32,713 nucleotides of DNA from an uncultured Pelagibacteraceae bacterium (GTDB lineage: Bacteria; Pseudomonadota; Alphaproteobacteria; Pelagibacterales; Pelagibacteraceae), in contig CABYSP010000012.1 of NCBI GenBank assembly GCA_902521675.1, positions 1 to 32,713 of the forward strand, read 5' to 3'. Every line of letters begins with the position of its first letter. Position 1 is the stretch's first letter. Positions 1-8,082 of this stretch are shown here, in pieces. Below the pieces are notes generated by a model. It was not told the origin of the DNA. It did not search any database and saw nothing but the letters and a program-made list of their open reading frames with translations. The translations under genes were made by a program, and so were the position numbers.

Positions 1-1227
1 ATTGAAGAAACAGATAAATTTTTTGTAAAAAAAATTAATATTTTTGGAAATAATGTAACCGAGGAATCAGTCATTAGGAATCGACTTGAAATTGATGAAG
101 GTGACCCTTACAACGAAATTTTAGTTAAAAAATCAATAAACAATATTCAAAATCTAAATTTTTTTAGATCAGTCAAAGAAAAAACTATTCAAATTGATGC
201 TTCTAATAAAATTATAAATATATATGTTGAAGAAAAGCCAACCGGAGAAATTGCTGCTGGAGCAGGGTATGGTACCGAGGGCAGCACAATATTTTTATCT
301 GTTTCAGAAAATAATTATTTGGGCAAAGGAGTAGATTTAGATGCGAATGTTCAACTTACGGAGGAGAGTATAAAAGGTATATTCAGAACAACAAACCCAA
401 ATTATAAAAATTCAGACAAATCATTATCCATTTCTTTTGAGGCAGATGAAATAGATCGATTGACAAATTTTGGATATAAATCAAATAAGACAGGATTTTC
501 TGTTGGTACTAAATTTGAGTATCGAGATGATTTATTTTTAGGTTTAGGCTCCTCATCTTACTATGAAAAAATTGAGACAGATTCAACAGCTTCTGCTAGA
601 CAAAAAAGTCAGGAAGGTGATTATTGGGATACTTTTTTAAACATTGATTTAAATTATGACAAAAGAAATCAAAGGTTTAAGGCCACCGATGGTTTTCTTA
701 GTAATTATTTTGTAAAAATGCCTATTATAAGCACAAATTATTCCATGGTAACAGGATATGATTACAAATTGTTTTCTGAATTGTACGAAAATAATATTTC
801 GACTGTAGGATTTTCTATAACTGCTGCATCGTCACTGAATAACAAAGATGTTAAATTATCTGAAAGACTTTACATTCCTTCAAGAAAACTAAGAGGTTTT
901 GTTAGAGGTAAAGTTGGACCTAAAGATGGTGATGACTTTGTGGGCGGTAATTATGTGTCTACTGTAAATATTTCCTCAACTCTTCCTCATATACTGAGCA
1001 ACTTACAAACAGTTGATTTTTCAATTTTCTTTGATGCAGCTAATGTATGGGGTGTAGATTACGATTCTTCATTAGATGATTCAAATAAAATAAGAAGTGC
1101 TTTTGGATTAGGTGTTGATTGGTTTACACCAATTGGCCCATTAAATTTTTCGTTTGCACAAGATCTGAGCAAGCATTCAAATGACAAAACTGAAACATTT
1201 AGATTCAATTTAGGTACTACTTTTTAA
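1..1227 (+). CDS. bamA: BamA outer-membrane assembly factor, C-terminal part (5' truncated by window)
   Basis: BamA is the core of the machine that folds beta-barrel proteins into the outer membrane. Frame 1 is open from the first base, so the gene enters from the left; 408 codons are visible. Residues about 7-85 resemble the last periplasmic POTRA domain (FVKKINIFGN, then the VIRNRLEIDEGDPYN stretch). The barrel starts near EKPTGEIAAGAGYG. Barrel landmarks follow: a KLRGF motif (the VRGF/RGF loop that enters the barrel) and FFDAANVW. The protein ends in FRFNLGTTF, a C-terminal aromatic beta-signal expected of an outer-membrane barrel. An internal ATG at 319 is not the start, because family sequence continues upstream of it. 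The stop overlaps the skp start by one base (TAATG), so translation is probably coupled. Confidence 0.95.
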   Translation: MEETDKFFVKKINIFGNNVTEESVIRNRLEIDEGDPYNEILVKKSINNIQNLNFFRSVKEKTIQIDASNKIINIYVEEKPTGEIAAGAGYGTEGSTIFLSVSENNYLGKGVDLDANVQLTEESIKGIFRTTNPNYKNSDKSLSISFEADEIDRLTNFGYKSNKTGFSVGTKFEYRDDLFLGLGSSSYYEKIETDSTASARQKSQEGDYWDTFLNIDLNYDKRNQRFKATDGFLSNYFVKMPIISTNYSMVTGYDYKLFSELYENNISTVGFSITAASSLNNKDVKLSERLYIPSRKLRGFVRGKVGPKDGDDFVGGNYVSTVNISSTLPHILSNLQTVDFSIFFDAANVWGVDYDSSLDDSNKIRSAFGLGVDWFTPIGPLNFSFAQDLSKHSNDKTETFRFNLGTTF

Positions 1228-1739
1228 TGAAAAAAATAAATTTTTTTTTATTAATTTTTTTATTATTTTTTTCTTTTCTTTCAAAATCTTTTAGTGATGA
1301 AAAAATTGTTTTTTTAGATATAGAATTTGCTGTAAATAATTCAAACATCGGTAAAAAAGCTTTAAATAATTTAAATGAAATAAGAAAAAATGAAATTAAT
1401 AAATTAAAAAAAATAGAAGAAGAACTAAAAGTTAAAGATCAGGATATAAATAATGTAAAAAATATTATTTCAAAAGATGAGTTAGATAAAAAAATTAAAG
1501 AATTTAAAAAAGAAATAGAAAAATTTAATGCAAAAAAGAATCAAATTCAAAAACAATTTGCAAAAGACAAAAATAATAAACTAGATGAATTATTTAAAAA
1601 AATTAATCCTTTGATTATTAAGTATATGGATGATAATTCTATAGAGATGATTATAGGTAAAAATAATGTTTATTTAGCTAAATCTAATCTTGATATAACT
1701 AAAGATATTATTGAACTAATAAATAAGAATTTTAAATAA
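1227..1739 (+). CDS. skp: Skp/OmpH-family periplasmic chaperone
   Basis: A 170-residue protein with an N-terminal signal peptide (MKK, then a hydrophobic run to about residue 22 and an FSDEK boundary). A long Lys/Glu-rich helical stretch (about residues 45-120) is predicted to form the coiled-coil tentacles of Skp/OmpH proteins, and IVFLDIEFAV resembles the start of the OmpH core. Skp holds unfolded outer-membrane proteins in the periplasm and passes them to BamA. Its place directly after bamA, with a one-base overlap, fits this. Sequence identity in this family is low, so the call rests on architecture and position. FabZ starts two bases after the stop. Confidence 0.85.
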   Translation: MKKINFFLLIFLLFFSFLSKSFSDEKIVFLDIEFAVNNSNIGKKALNNLNEIRKNEINKLKKIEEELKVKDQDINNVKNIISKDELDKKIKEFKKEIEKFNAKKNQIQKQFAKDKNNKLDELFKKINPLIIKYMDDNSIEMIIGKNNVYLAKSNLDITKDIIELINKNFK

Positions 1740-1741
1740 AA

Positions 1742-2188
1742 ATGACCAGAATTAATAAAAATGAAATAATAAATTTATTACCTCATAGAGAGCCTATGCT
1801 TTTAATAGATGAATTGTATGATATTAAAAAACTATCATCTGCTAAAGCTGTAGTAAATGTAAAAAAAGACAGTTTTTTTGTTCAAGGACATTTTCCAGAT
1901 AATCCAGTAATGCCCGGTGTTTTGATTGTGGAGTCATTTGGTCAAGCAGCAGCTGCTTTAACAGCTCACGGCTTAGACAGATCAACCTATGAAAATAAAT
2001 TAGTTTTTTTAATGGGTGTGGAGAAGGCGCGTTTTAGAAATCCAGTTATACCTGATTGTAAACTTATATTGCAAATTGAAGCTATAAGATCACATGGAAG
2101 AGTTTGGAAATATAAAGGTGAAGCTTTCGTTAATAATGTAAAAATGGCAGATGCAATTTGGTCAGCAACAATTGTAGATAAGAAATAA
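1742..2188 (+). CDS. fabZ: 3-hydroxyacyl-[ACP] dehydratase FabZ
   Basis: FabZ dehydrates (3R)-hydroxyacyl-ACP in fatty-acid elongation and draws on the same hydroxyacyl-ACP pool that LpxA and LpxD use for lipid A. The 148-residue protein has the N-terminal LLPHREPMLLID motif and the hot-dog-fold active-site segment GHFPDNPVMPGVLIVES, with catalytic His50 and Glu64. Length is normal for the family. It lies two bases after skp and about 50 bases before lpxD. In the order I recall as usual (bamA-lpxD-fabZ-lpxA), fabZ comes after lpxD; here the two are swapped. Confidence 0.96.
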   Translation: MTRINKNEIINLLPHREPMLLIDELYDIKKLSSAKAVVNVKKDSFFVQGHFPDNPVMPGVLIVESFGQAAAALTAHGLDRSTYENKLVFLMGVEKARFRNPVIPDCKLILQIEAIRSHGRVWKYKGEAFVNNVKMADAIWSATIVDKK

Positions 2189-2239
2189 ATAGCAATAAAT
2201 ATTGATAACTAAATTTACATTGCTCTGTTAAAAGCAATT

Positions 2240-3220
2240 ATGGTTAATCCCTTTTTTAAAAATTGTGGTCCAATTAAAATTACTGAAATATTAAATATTT
2301 TAAATTTATCAAATAATTTAATTGATCCAAATTTTGAAGTTACAAATATTGATGATTTGTTTAACGCTACTCATTCAGATATTACTTTTTTTCATTCTAA
2401 AAAATATAAAGATCTTGCAGCCAAAACTAAGGCTTCTTTTTGTATAACAACAAAGGCTTTGAAAGATGAATTGCCTAAAAATTGTACTCCTTTGGTTGTA
2501 GATAATGTTCTTGTTTCTACCTCAATTATCACATCAAATTTTTACCCCGACTCTATAAATGATAATTACGATCAAACCTGTAAAAATATTAATGAAACTC
2601 AATTTAAAGATAAAGTAAAGTATGGTAAAAATGTTTTACTAGGTAAAAATGTTTCAATAGATATTAATTGTTTTATAGGACACAATACAATAATTGAAAA
2701 AAATGTTTCAGTTGGAAAAAATTGCTCAATTGGATCTAACACAATAATTAGAAATTCTATTATTAAAGACAATGTAAAAATATTAGATAATTGTGTTATA
2801 GGAAAAAAAGGTTTTGGATTTTTTCCAAGGAAAAATAATAATTTAAGATATCCGCATATTGGAGCTGTGATAATTGATGATAATTGTGAAATAGGATGTG
2901 GGTCAACAATCGATAGAGGCTCAATGTCAAATACAGTAATAGGAAAGAATACTTATTTAGATAATCAAATACATATTGCACATAATGTTAAAATTGGACA
3001 AAATTCAATTATCGCTGGTCAAGTAGGAATTGCAGGAAGTTCAGTTCTTGGAGAAAATGTGAGAATTGGAGGACAAGCTGGGATATCAGGTCATTTAAAA
3101 ATAGGTAGCAATGTTGAAATTGGTGGAGGCAGTGGTGTTGTTAAGAATATTCCCGACAATTCGAAAGTTATGGGATATCCAGCAAAAAACTTTAGAGAAT
3201 TTTTAAAAGATAATAAATGA
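2240..3220 (+). CDS. lpxD: UDP-3-O-(3-hydroxyacyl)glucosamine N-acyltransferase LpxD
   Basis: LpxD adds the second hydroxyacyl chain, to the 2-amino group of UDP-3-O-acyl-glucosamine, in lipid A synthesis. The 326-residue protein has an N-terminal uridine-binding-type domain (about residues 1-100). A left-handed beta-helix of hexapeptide repeats follows (many I-G-x-N / V-x-I-G units, about residues 125-310). It includes the NQIHIAHNV segment that carries the catalytic histidine pair. GPIKITEIL near the start matches the usual GP-x-x-L-x-E-I family opening and supports the ATG at 2240. The stop overlaps the lpxA start by four bases (ATGA). The preceding 51 bases carry no convincing Shine-Dalgarno sequence. 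Confidence 0.95.
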   Translation: MVNPFFKNCGPIKITEILNILNLSNNLIDPNFEVTNIDDLFNATHSDITFFHSKKYKDLAAKTKASFCITTKALKDELPKNCTPLVVDNVLVSTSIITSNFYPDSINDNYDQTCKNINETQFKDKVKYGKNVLLGKNVSIDINCFIGHNTIIEKNVSVGKNCSIGSNTIIRNSIIKDNVKILDNCVIGKKGFGFFPRKNNNLRYPHIGAVIIDDNCEIGCGSTIDRGSMSNTVIGKNTYLDNQIHIAHNVKIGQNSIIAGQVGIAGSSVLGENVRIGGQAGISGHLKIGSNVEIGGGSGVVKNIPDNSKVMGYPAKNFREFLKDNK

Positions 3221-3999
3221 TAGATAAAACAGCTGTAATTGATTCAAATGTTAAAATTTCTAAAAATGTTAAAATTGGTCCGTTTGCAGTAATTGGTCCT
3301 AATGTAGAGTTAGGAGAAGGAACAGAAGTTCAATCTCATGTAAAAATTTCAGGAGACACAAAAATAGGAAAAAATAATAAGATTTATTCATTTGCATCAA
3401 TAGGTAGTGATCCTCAAGATTTAAAATATATGGGTGAAGAAACAAAATTAGAAATTGGAGATAATAATAAAATTAGGGAATATGTAACTATTAATCCAGG
3501 AACTAAAGGAGGTGGTGGTTTAACAAAAGTAGGGAATAATTGCTTGTTTATGGTTTCGGCTCATATTGCTCATGACTGTTTTGTTGGAAATAATGTAATT
3601 TTAGCTAACAATGTTCCTCTAGGTGGTCATGCACATATAGATGATAATGCTATTATTGGAGGCAATTCAGCTGTTCAACAATTCACTAGAGTAGGTAAAT
3701 CAGCAATGATTGGTGGAATGTGTGGTGTTGTAAGAGATATAATTCCTTACGGTATAGCACATGGAAATAGAAGTGTTTTACAGGGATTGAATTTAATAGG
3801 TTTGAGAAGAAAAAATATTCCAAATAAAGAAATAAAAACTTTGAGTGAAGCATATAAAGAAATTTTTAAAAACGAAAATTTAACAGAAAATTTAAGTAAA
3901 TTGTCTAATGAATTTAAGAATAATGAATTAGTTACAGAGGTTGTTAGATTTATAGAAAAGGATAAAAAAAGACCAATTTGTACACCGTTTTCAAAATAA
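3217..3999 (+). CDS. lpxA: UDP-N-acetylglucosamine acyltransferase LpxA
   Basis: LpxA performs the first lipid A step, moving a hydroxyacyl chain from ACP to the 3-OH of UDP-GlcNAc. The protein has 260 residues, against about 262 in E. coli. Hexapeptide repeats fill the first two thirds ([19 protein letters not shown] and others). The segment AHIAHDC places the catalytic His at residue 119. A helical C-terminal domain with [13 protein letters not shown] is typical of LpxA and separates it from LpxD. The start overlaps the lpxD stop by four bases. LpxI starts one base after the stop. Confidence 0.97.
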   Translation: MIDKTAVIDSNVKISKNVKIGPFAVIGPNVELGEGTEVQSHVKISGDTKIGKNNKIYSFASIGSDPQDLKYMGEETKLEIGDNNKIREYVTINPGTKGGGGLTKVGNNCLFMVSAHIAHDCFVGNNVILANNVPLGGHAHIDDNAIIGGNSAVQQFTRVGKSAMIGGMCGVVRDIIPYGIAHGNRSVLQGLNLIGLRRKNIPNKEIKTLSEAYKEIFKNENLTENLSKLSNEFKNNELVTEVVRFIEKDKKRPICTPFSK

Positions 4000-4000
4000 A

Positions 4001-4786
4001 ATGATAGGATTGTTTTTAGGTGACACTGATTTTTCAAAAATAGTTTTAAAAAAAATAAAAACACAAAAAATTAAATATTTCATTATAGATTTTTCAAAAA
4101 AAAATAGTTTTAAGAAAGATAAGAATTCATTCAGAATAAGTATTGGAAAATTTGGAACAATTATAAATTTAATTAAACAAAAAAAGTGTAAAAAAGTTTT
4201 ATTCGCAGGTAAGATCGCAAAACCAAATTTTTCTTCTTTAAGATTAGATTTTAAAGGTATTTATTATATGCCAAGTGTAATCAGAGCTGCTAAGATTGGT
4301 GATGCTGCTATAATTAAATCAATAATAGAAATTTTAAGCAATGAAGGCATAAAGGTAATTAGCTCTATTTATTTTAATCCAGAACTATCTTTAAAGAAAG
4401 GTTGTTACACTAAACTAAAGCCCAATCATCAAGATTTAATATCAATTAAAAAAGGGAAATTTTTTTTTAATAAAACAAAAAGTTTAGACCACATCCAAGC
4501 GCTAGTAGTTAAAGGAGATAAAATTTTGGCTAAAGAAGGTAAAGAGGGTACAAAAAAAATGTTATCAACATTAAAGAAAAAATCAGATGGTATCTTAATT
4601 AAATTACCGAAAAAGAAACAAGATTTGAGAATGGACCTCCCTACAATTGGTTTACAAACTTTTAAGGATGCAAAAAAATATGGATTACGTGGTGTAGTTT
4701 TGCAATCTAAAAAGAATATTTTTCTAAATAAACTCAAATGCATTAAATTTGCTAACAAGAACAAGATATTTATCAACATTATATGA
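4001..4786 (+). CDS. lpxI: UDP-2,3-diacylglucosamine pyrophosphatase LpxI
   Basis: LpxI (DUF1009 family) hydrolyses UDP-2,3-diacylglucosamine to lipid X and UMP, the step done by the unrelated LpxH in gammaproteobacteria. The 261-residue protein shows family landmarks: LFAGKIAKPNF near residue 68, GDAAIIKSI, and a C-terminal QDLRMDLPTIGLQT segment with the conserved Asp seen in LpxI active sites. Its position between lpxA and lpxB is the usual alphaproteobacterial one. The stop overlaps the lpxB start by four bases. No lpxH-like gene is in the window. Confidence 0.93.
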   Translation: MIGLFLGDTDFSKIVLKKIKTQKIKYFIIDFSKKNSFKKDKNSFRISIGKFGTIINLIKQKKCKKVLFAGKIAKPNFSSLRLDFKGIYYMPSVIRAAKIGDAAIIKSIIEILSNEGIKVISSIYFNPELSLKKGCYTKLKPNHQDLISIKKGKFFFNKTKSLDHIQALVVKGDKILAKEGKEGTKKMLSTLKKKSDGILIKLPKKKQDLRMDLPTIGLQTFKDAKKYGLRGVVLQSKKNIFLNKLKCIKFANKNKIFINII

Positions 4787-5916
4787 AAAAAATATTTATA
4801 CTCACAGGCGAGCCTTCTGGAGATAAATTAGCTTCAACAGTTATTTCTAAGTTAAAATCTCAAAATCCTGATATTGAATATTCATCTGTTGGTGGATATC
4901 ATTTAAAAAAATTAGGAATTGAAAGTATTTTTAATTTAAATGAAATAACCTATCTAGGTTTCACGAGTATTTTGTTTAACATATTTAAAATTAGAAATAA
5001 AATTAACCATACTGTTAATGAAATAATAAAATTTAACCCTGATATATTGTTTTCTGTAGATAGCCCTGATTTTACTATGAGAGTTGCTGAGAAAGTTAAA
5101 AAAATTAATACTAATATCAAAACAATTCATTATGTGGCTCCTCAAGTTTGGATATGGCGAAAAAATAGAGTAAAAAAAATTAAAAAATATATAGATCATA
5201 TTCTTCTATTATTTGATTTTGAAAAAAAATATTTTGATGAAGAAAATATTAAAAATACTTTTGTTGGACACCCATTAATTGAGAACAATCAAGATAATAA
5301 AAAAATCGTTGAAAATATAATTCCTAAAGATAAAAAAATTATATCAATTTTCCCTGGAAGTAGAAAATCTGAAATAGACGTATTATTAAATATTTTAATT
5401 GATTTTATAAAACTTATGAACAAAAAAAATAATGATTTTTATTTTTTCTTTCATGCAACTGATGAAAATAAAAATTCAATTTTGTCAGAAATTAAAAAAT
5501 TTAATATGAAAAATGTAGATGTAGTTTCAGATGAAGGTATTAAATCTAAAATTTTATCTAATTCAGTTTTTGCTGTATCTAAATCTGGTACAGTTTCACT
5601 TCAAATTTCAAGCTCAAACATACCTTCTATAATTATTTATAAACTAAGTTTTATCAATTTTATGATATTTAAAATGTTAGTTAATGTTAAATTTGCAAAC
5701 ATAATTAATATAATCAACAATCGAGAAGTTATTCCAGAATTGTTACAAAATGAGTGTAATGCAGATGAAATTTATAAATCTGTAATTTATTTTTTAAAAA
5801 ACCCTGACCTTATCAAAAAACAATTATCTGATTGTTCAAAAACATTAGAAGGAATTAGATCTAAAACTTCTTCATCTGAAGAGGCTAGTTTGGTTTTACG
5901 AAATTATCTTAGCTAG
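4783..5916 (+). CDS. lpxB: Lipid A disaccharide synthase LpxB
   Basis: LpxB joins lipid X and UDP-2,3-diacylglucosamine into the beta-1,6 lipid A disaccharide at the inner membrane. It is a GT19 glycosyltransferase. The 377 residues begin with TGEPSGDKLAS, the family signature, and continue with HYVAPQVWIWR, FVGHPLIE and IFPGSRKSEI, then KSGTVSLQ near the UDP-binding region. Length is normal. It is the last gene of the plus-strand lipid A block. Its final 21 bases overlap the 3' end of gltX on the other strand, with no terminator hairpin seen between the two operons. Confidence 0.97.
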   Translation: MKKIFILTGEPSGDKLASTVISKLKSQNPDIEYSSVGGYHLKKLGIESIFNLNEITYLGFTSILFNIFKIRNKINHTVNEIIKFNPDILFSVDSPDFTMRVAEKVKKINTNIKTIHYVAPQVWIWRKNRVKKIKKYIDHILLLFDFEKKYFDEENIKNTFVGHPLIENNQDNKKIVENIIPKDKKIISIFPGSRKSEIDVLLNILIDFIKLMNKKNNDFYFFFHATDENKNSILSEIKKFNMKNVDVVSDEGIKSKILSNSVFAVSKSGTVSLQISSSNIPSIIIYKLSFINFMIFKMLVNVKFANIINIINNREVIPELLQNECNADEIYKSVIYFLKNPDLIKKQLSDCSKTLEGIRSKTSSSEEASLVLRNYLS

Positions 5917-7293
5917 TCTTTTTAAAACCTCTTCTTTGCCAAGAGCTATAATTATATCATATAATCCAGGACCAAATTTTGATCCTGTCAAACCAATTCG
6001 TATAGGCTGACCGACACCTTTAAAATTTGTATCATTTATTTTTATTAAATTATTTACTACTGGCTCTAAATTCTCCTTATTTATTTTTGAAATAGATGAT
6101 AATTCTTTAATAAATTCTGAAATAATTTTTTTAGCTTTATCATCTATCAATTTAATATCGTCTTCATTAAAGTTAACTTCATCATTTATGATGAATTTTG
6201 AATTATTGTAAATATCTTCTAAGGTTTTAGCCTTATTTTTTAAAAATGATAATGAGGATATAACTTTTGTTTTTTTATCATTTTTAATCTCTTCTTTATA
6301 AATTCTACAATATTCATCTAGATATTGATAAAGATCGTTCTCATTGATTGTTTTTATATAGTGTTCATTCATTGATAATATTCTACTCATATCTAGTTTT
6401 GATGGTGATTTTCCAATACCTGCTAAATTAAAGTATTCAATACTCTCATCCAGAGTAAATATTTCTTTATCTTGATATGACCATCCAAGTCTAAGTAAAT
6501 AATTTCTTAATGCATCAGGCATTATGCCTATTTTTGAGTAATCATCCAAAGTTGAGGCATTATCTCTCTTTGAAAGTTTTTTACCTTCAATAGTATGAAT
6601 TAGTGGGATATGTGCAAATTCTGGAACATCCCAACCCATTGATTGATATATTTGTATTTGTTTAAAAGTATTTATTTTATGATCATCTCCTCTAATTATA
6701 TGGGTCATTCCCATTTGATGATCGTCAACAGTTGCAGAAAGATTATAGGTTGGTGTTCCATCGTTTCTTAAAATTATAAAATCTTCTATTGTATTATTTT
6801 CAATTTCAACATCTCCTTGAACTAAATCATTAAGTTTAGAATTTCCCTCTATTTTACTTTTAAATCTAATTACGGGTTTAATATCTTTAGGAGCATCTTT
6901 TTCATCAGCATCTCTCCATTTTCTATTATAAATATACGGCACTTTTTTTTGCCTAGCTCTTTTTTTTTGCTCCTCTATCTCTTCAGCAGAGCAGTAACAT
7001 TTATATGCATTCCCTTTTTGTAATAATTCATTAGCAATTTTAATATGATCTTCTATTTTTTTTGATTGAATATACTCTTCGCCATCATGTTCAATTCCTA
7101 TCCACTTTAATGAATTAATAATTTGTATTTTATGTTCCTCTTTGGATCTTTCTTTATCAGTATCTTCAATTCTTAGATGAAAAGTTCCTTTTTGATTTTT
7201 AGAGAACAACCAATTAAATAAGGCAGTTCTGACTCCACCAATGTGAAGAGCTCCAGTAGGAGATGGCGCAAAACGTGTTGCTACTTTAGACAT
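5896..7293 (-). CDS. gltX: Glutamyl-tRNA synthetase GltX
   Basis: GltX charges tRNA-Glu with glutamate. The class I synthetase signatures are present: ATRFAPSPTGALHIGGVRTA (the HIGH motif as HIGG) and KKLSKRDNAS (the KMSKS loop as KLSKR). I place the start at the ATG whose first base is 7293. An in-frame TTG one codon upstream (7296) is possible but less likely. This gives 465 residues, a normal bacterial length. The gene follows lexA by 22 bases with no terminator seen, so it probably shares the lexA transcript. Alphaproteobacteria can carry two GluRS paralogues with different tRNA preference; one gene cannot settle which this is. Confidence 0.95.
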   Translation of the reverse strand: MSKVATRFAPSPTGALHIGGVRTALFNWLFSKNQKGTFHLRIEDTDKERSKEEHKIQIINSLKWIGIEHDGEEYIQSKKIEDHIKIANELLQKGNAYKCYCSAEEIEEQKKRARQKKVPYIYNRKWRDADEKDAPKDIKPVIRFKSKIEGNSKLNDLVQGDVEIENNTIEDFIILRNDGTPTYNLSATVDDHQMGMTHIIRGDDHKINTFKQIQIYQSMGWDVPEFAHIPLIHTIEGKKLSKRDNASTLDDYSKIGIMPDALRNYLLRLGWSYQDKEIFTLDESIEYFNLAGIGKSPSKLDMSRILSMNEHYIKTINENDLYQYLDEYCRIYKEEIKNDKKTKVISSLSFLKNKAKTLEDIYNNSKFIINDEVNFNEDDIKLIDDKAKKIISEFIKELSSISKINKENLEPVVNNLIKINDTNFKGVGQPIRIGLTGSKFGPGLYDIIIALGKEEVLKRLAKIIS

Positions 7294-7315
7294 CAATGTT
7301 GTTTAGACTATTTTT

Positions 7316-7993
7316 TTAGAAGTTTCTATATAAAGATACTAAAACTCCTTGAACTTTTACTCTATCAGGTCCAAAAATCTTAGTTTCATAGTTTCTATTG
7401 GCACTTTCAAGGGCTACAACTTTACCTTTTTTTCTAATTCTTTTTAACATTGCTTCATGCTCATCTATTAATGCAACGACAATTTTACCATTGTCAGCAG
7501 TATCTGTCCTTTTAATAATAACAGTATCCCCTTCATAAATACCTGCATCTATCATTGAGTCACCTTGAACTTTTAATCCAAAGTAATCTCCATTTTTTTC
7601 CAAATTATTAGGTAGCGGAATTCTAGAAACCTCATTTTGTATTGCTTCAACAGGCGTTCCTGCAGCAATTTTTCCAAGTACTGGCACTTCTACTTCATCG
7701 GAATTAATTTGTTCTTCATCTAAACCACCTTTAATTACACTTGGTGAAAAGCTATTATAAATATCATTTGCAGAGGCGGTTTCTGGTAATTTGATAACCT
7801 CCAAAGCTCTTGCTTTGTGAGCTAATCTTTTAATAAAACCTCTTTCCTCTAAAGCACTAATCAACCTGTGAATACCTGATTTAGATTTTAAATTTAGAGA
7901 CTGCTTCATCTCTTCATATGATGGGGAGACGCCAGAAGTTCTCAACTTCTTGTTGATAAATAAAAGCAAATTTTTTTGTTTTTTTGTAAGCAT
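7316..7993 (-). CDS. lexA: SOS repressor LexA
   Basis: LexA represses DNA-damage genes and inactivates itself by cleavage when RecA is active. The 225 residues open with a winged-helix domain (about 1-66: LTKKQKNLL, SPSYEEMKQSL, SGIHRLISALEERGFI). The C-terminal S24 peptidase domain keeps the Ala111-Gly112 cleavage site (KIAAGTPVEA), catalytic Ser146 (GDSMIDAG) and Lys184 (AMLKR). The promoter region holds a perfect alphaproteobacterial SOS box and a second one with a single mismatch, so it should repress itself. It lies downstream of trpC on the same strand, and gltX follows closely. Confidence 0.97.
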   Translation of the reverse strand: MLTKKQKNLLLFINKKLRTSGVSPSYEEMKQSLNLKSKSGIHRLISALEERGFIKRLAHKARALEVIKLPETASANDIYNSFSPSVIKGGLDEEQINSDEVEVPVLGKIAAGTPVEAIQNEVSRIPLPNNLEKNGDYFGLKVQGDSMIDAGIYEGDTVIIKRTDTADNGKIVVALIDEHEAMLKRIRKKGKVVALESANRNYETKIFGPDRVKVQGVLVSLYRNF

Positions 7994-7995
7994 AA

Positions 7996-8010
7996 GAACA
8001 AATATCGTAC
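7996..8010 (-). promoter_or_regulatory. Second, one-mismatch SOS box next to the lexA start
   Basis: Read on the lexA coding strand this is GTAC-N7-GTTC, seven of the eight conserved bases of the alphaproteobacterial LexA site GTTC-N7-GTTC. It ends two bases before the lexA ATG, so a bound repressor would block initiation or early elongation. Its centre is 22 bases (about two helical turns) from the centre of the perfect box at 8018-8032, so two LexA dimers could sit on the same DNA face. Binding here is inferred. Confidence 0.5.
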
Positions 8011-8017
8011 AAATAAT

Positions 8018-8032
8018 GTTCTATAAAAGTTC
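8018..8032 (+). promoter_or_regulatory. LexA-binding SOS box (GTTC-N7-GTTC)
   Basis: The sequence GTTC TATAAAA GTTC matches the known alphaproteobacterial SOS operator exactly: direct GTTC repeats with a seven-base spacer. It sits 24 bases upstream of the lexA ATG, in the gap after trpC. It overlaps a TATAGA-like -10 hexamer read toward lexA, with TTGTTA about 15 bases upstream as a weak -35. This is the expected arrangement for lexA autorepression. Confidence 0.88.
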
Positions 8033-8082
8033 TTTTAAATTAACAATACTAAAAAAAACATCTAAAATAGGGCTTTATTTGA

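Noticed and set aside
2219-2238. ATTGCT/AGCAAT hairpin just before the lpxD start
   Set aside because: A six-bp, mostly A/T stem with an eight-base loop is weak. Related AGCAAT words nearby suggest chance in A+T-rich DNA.
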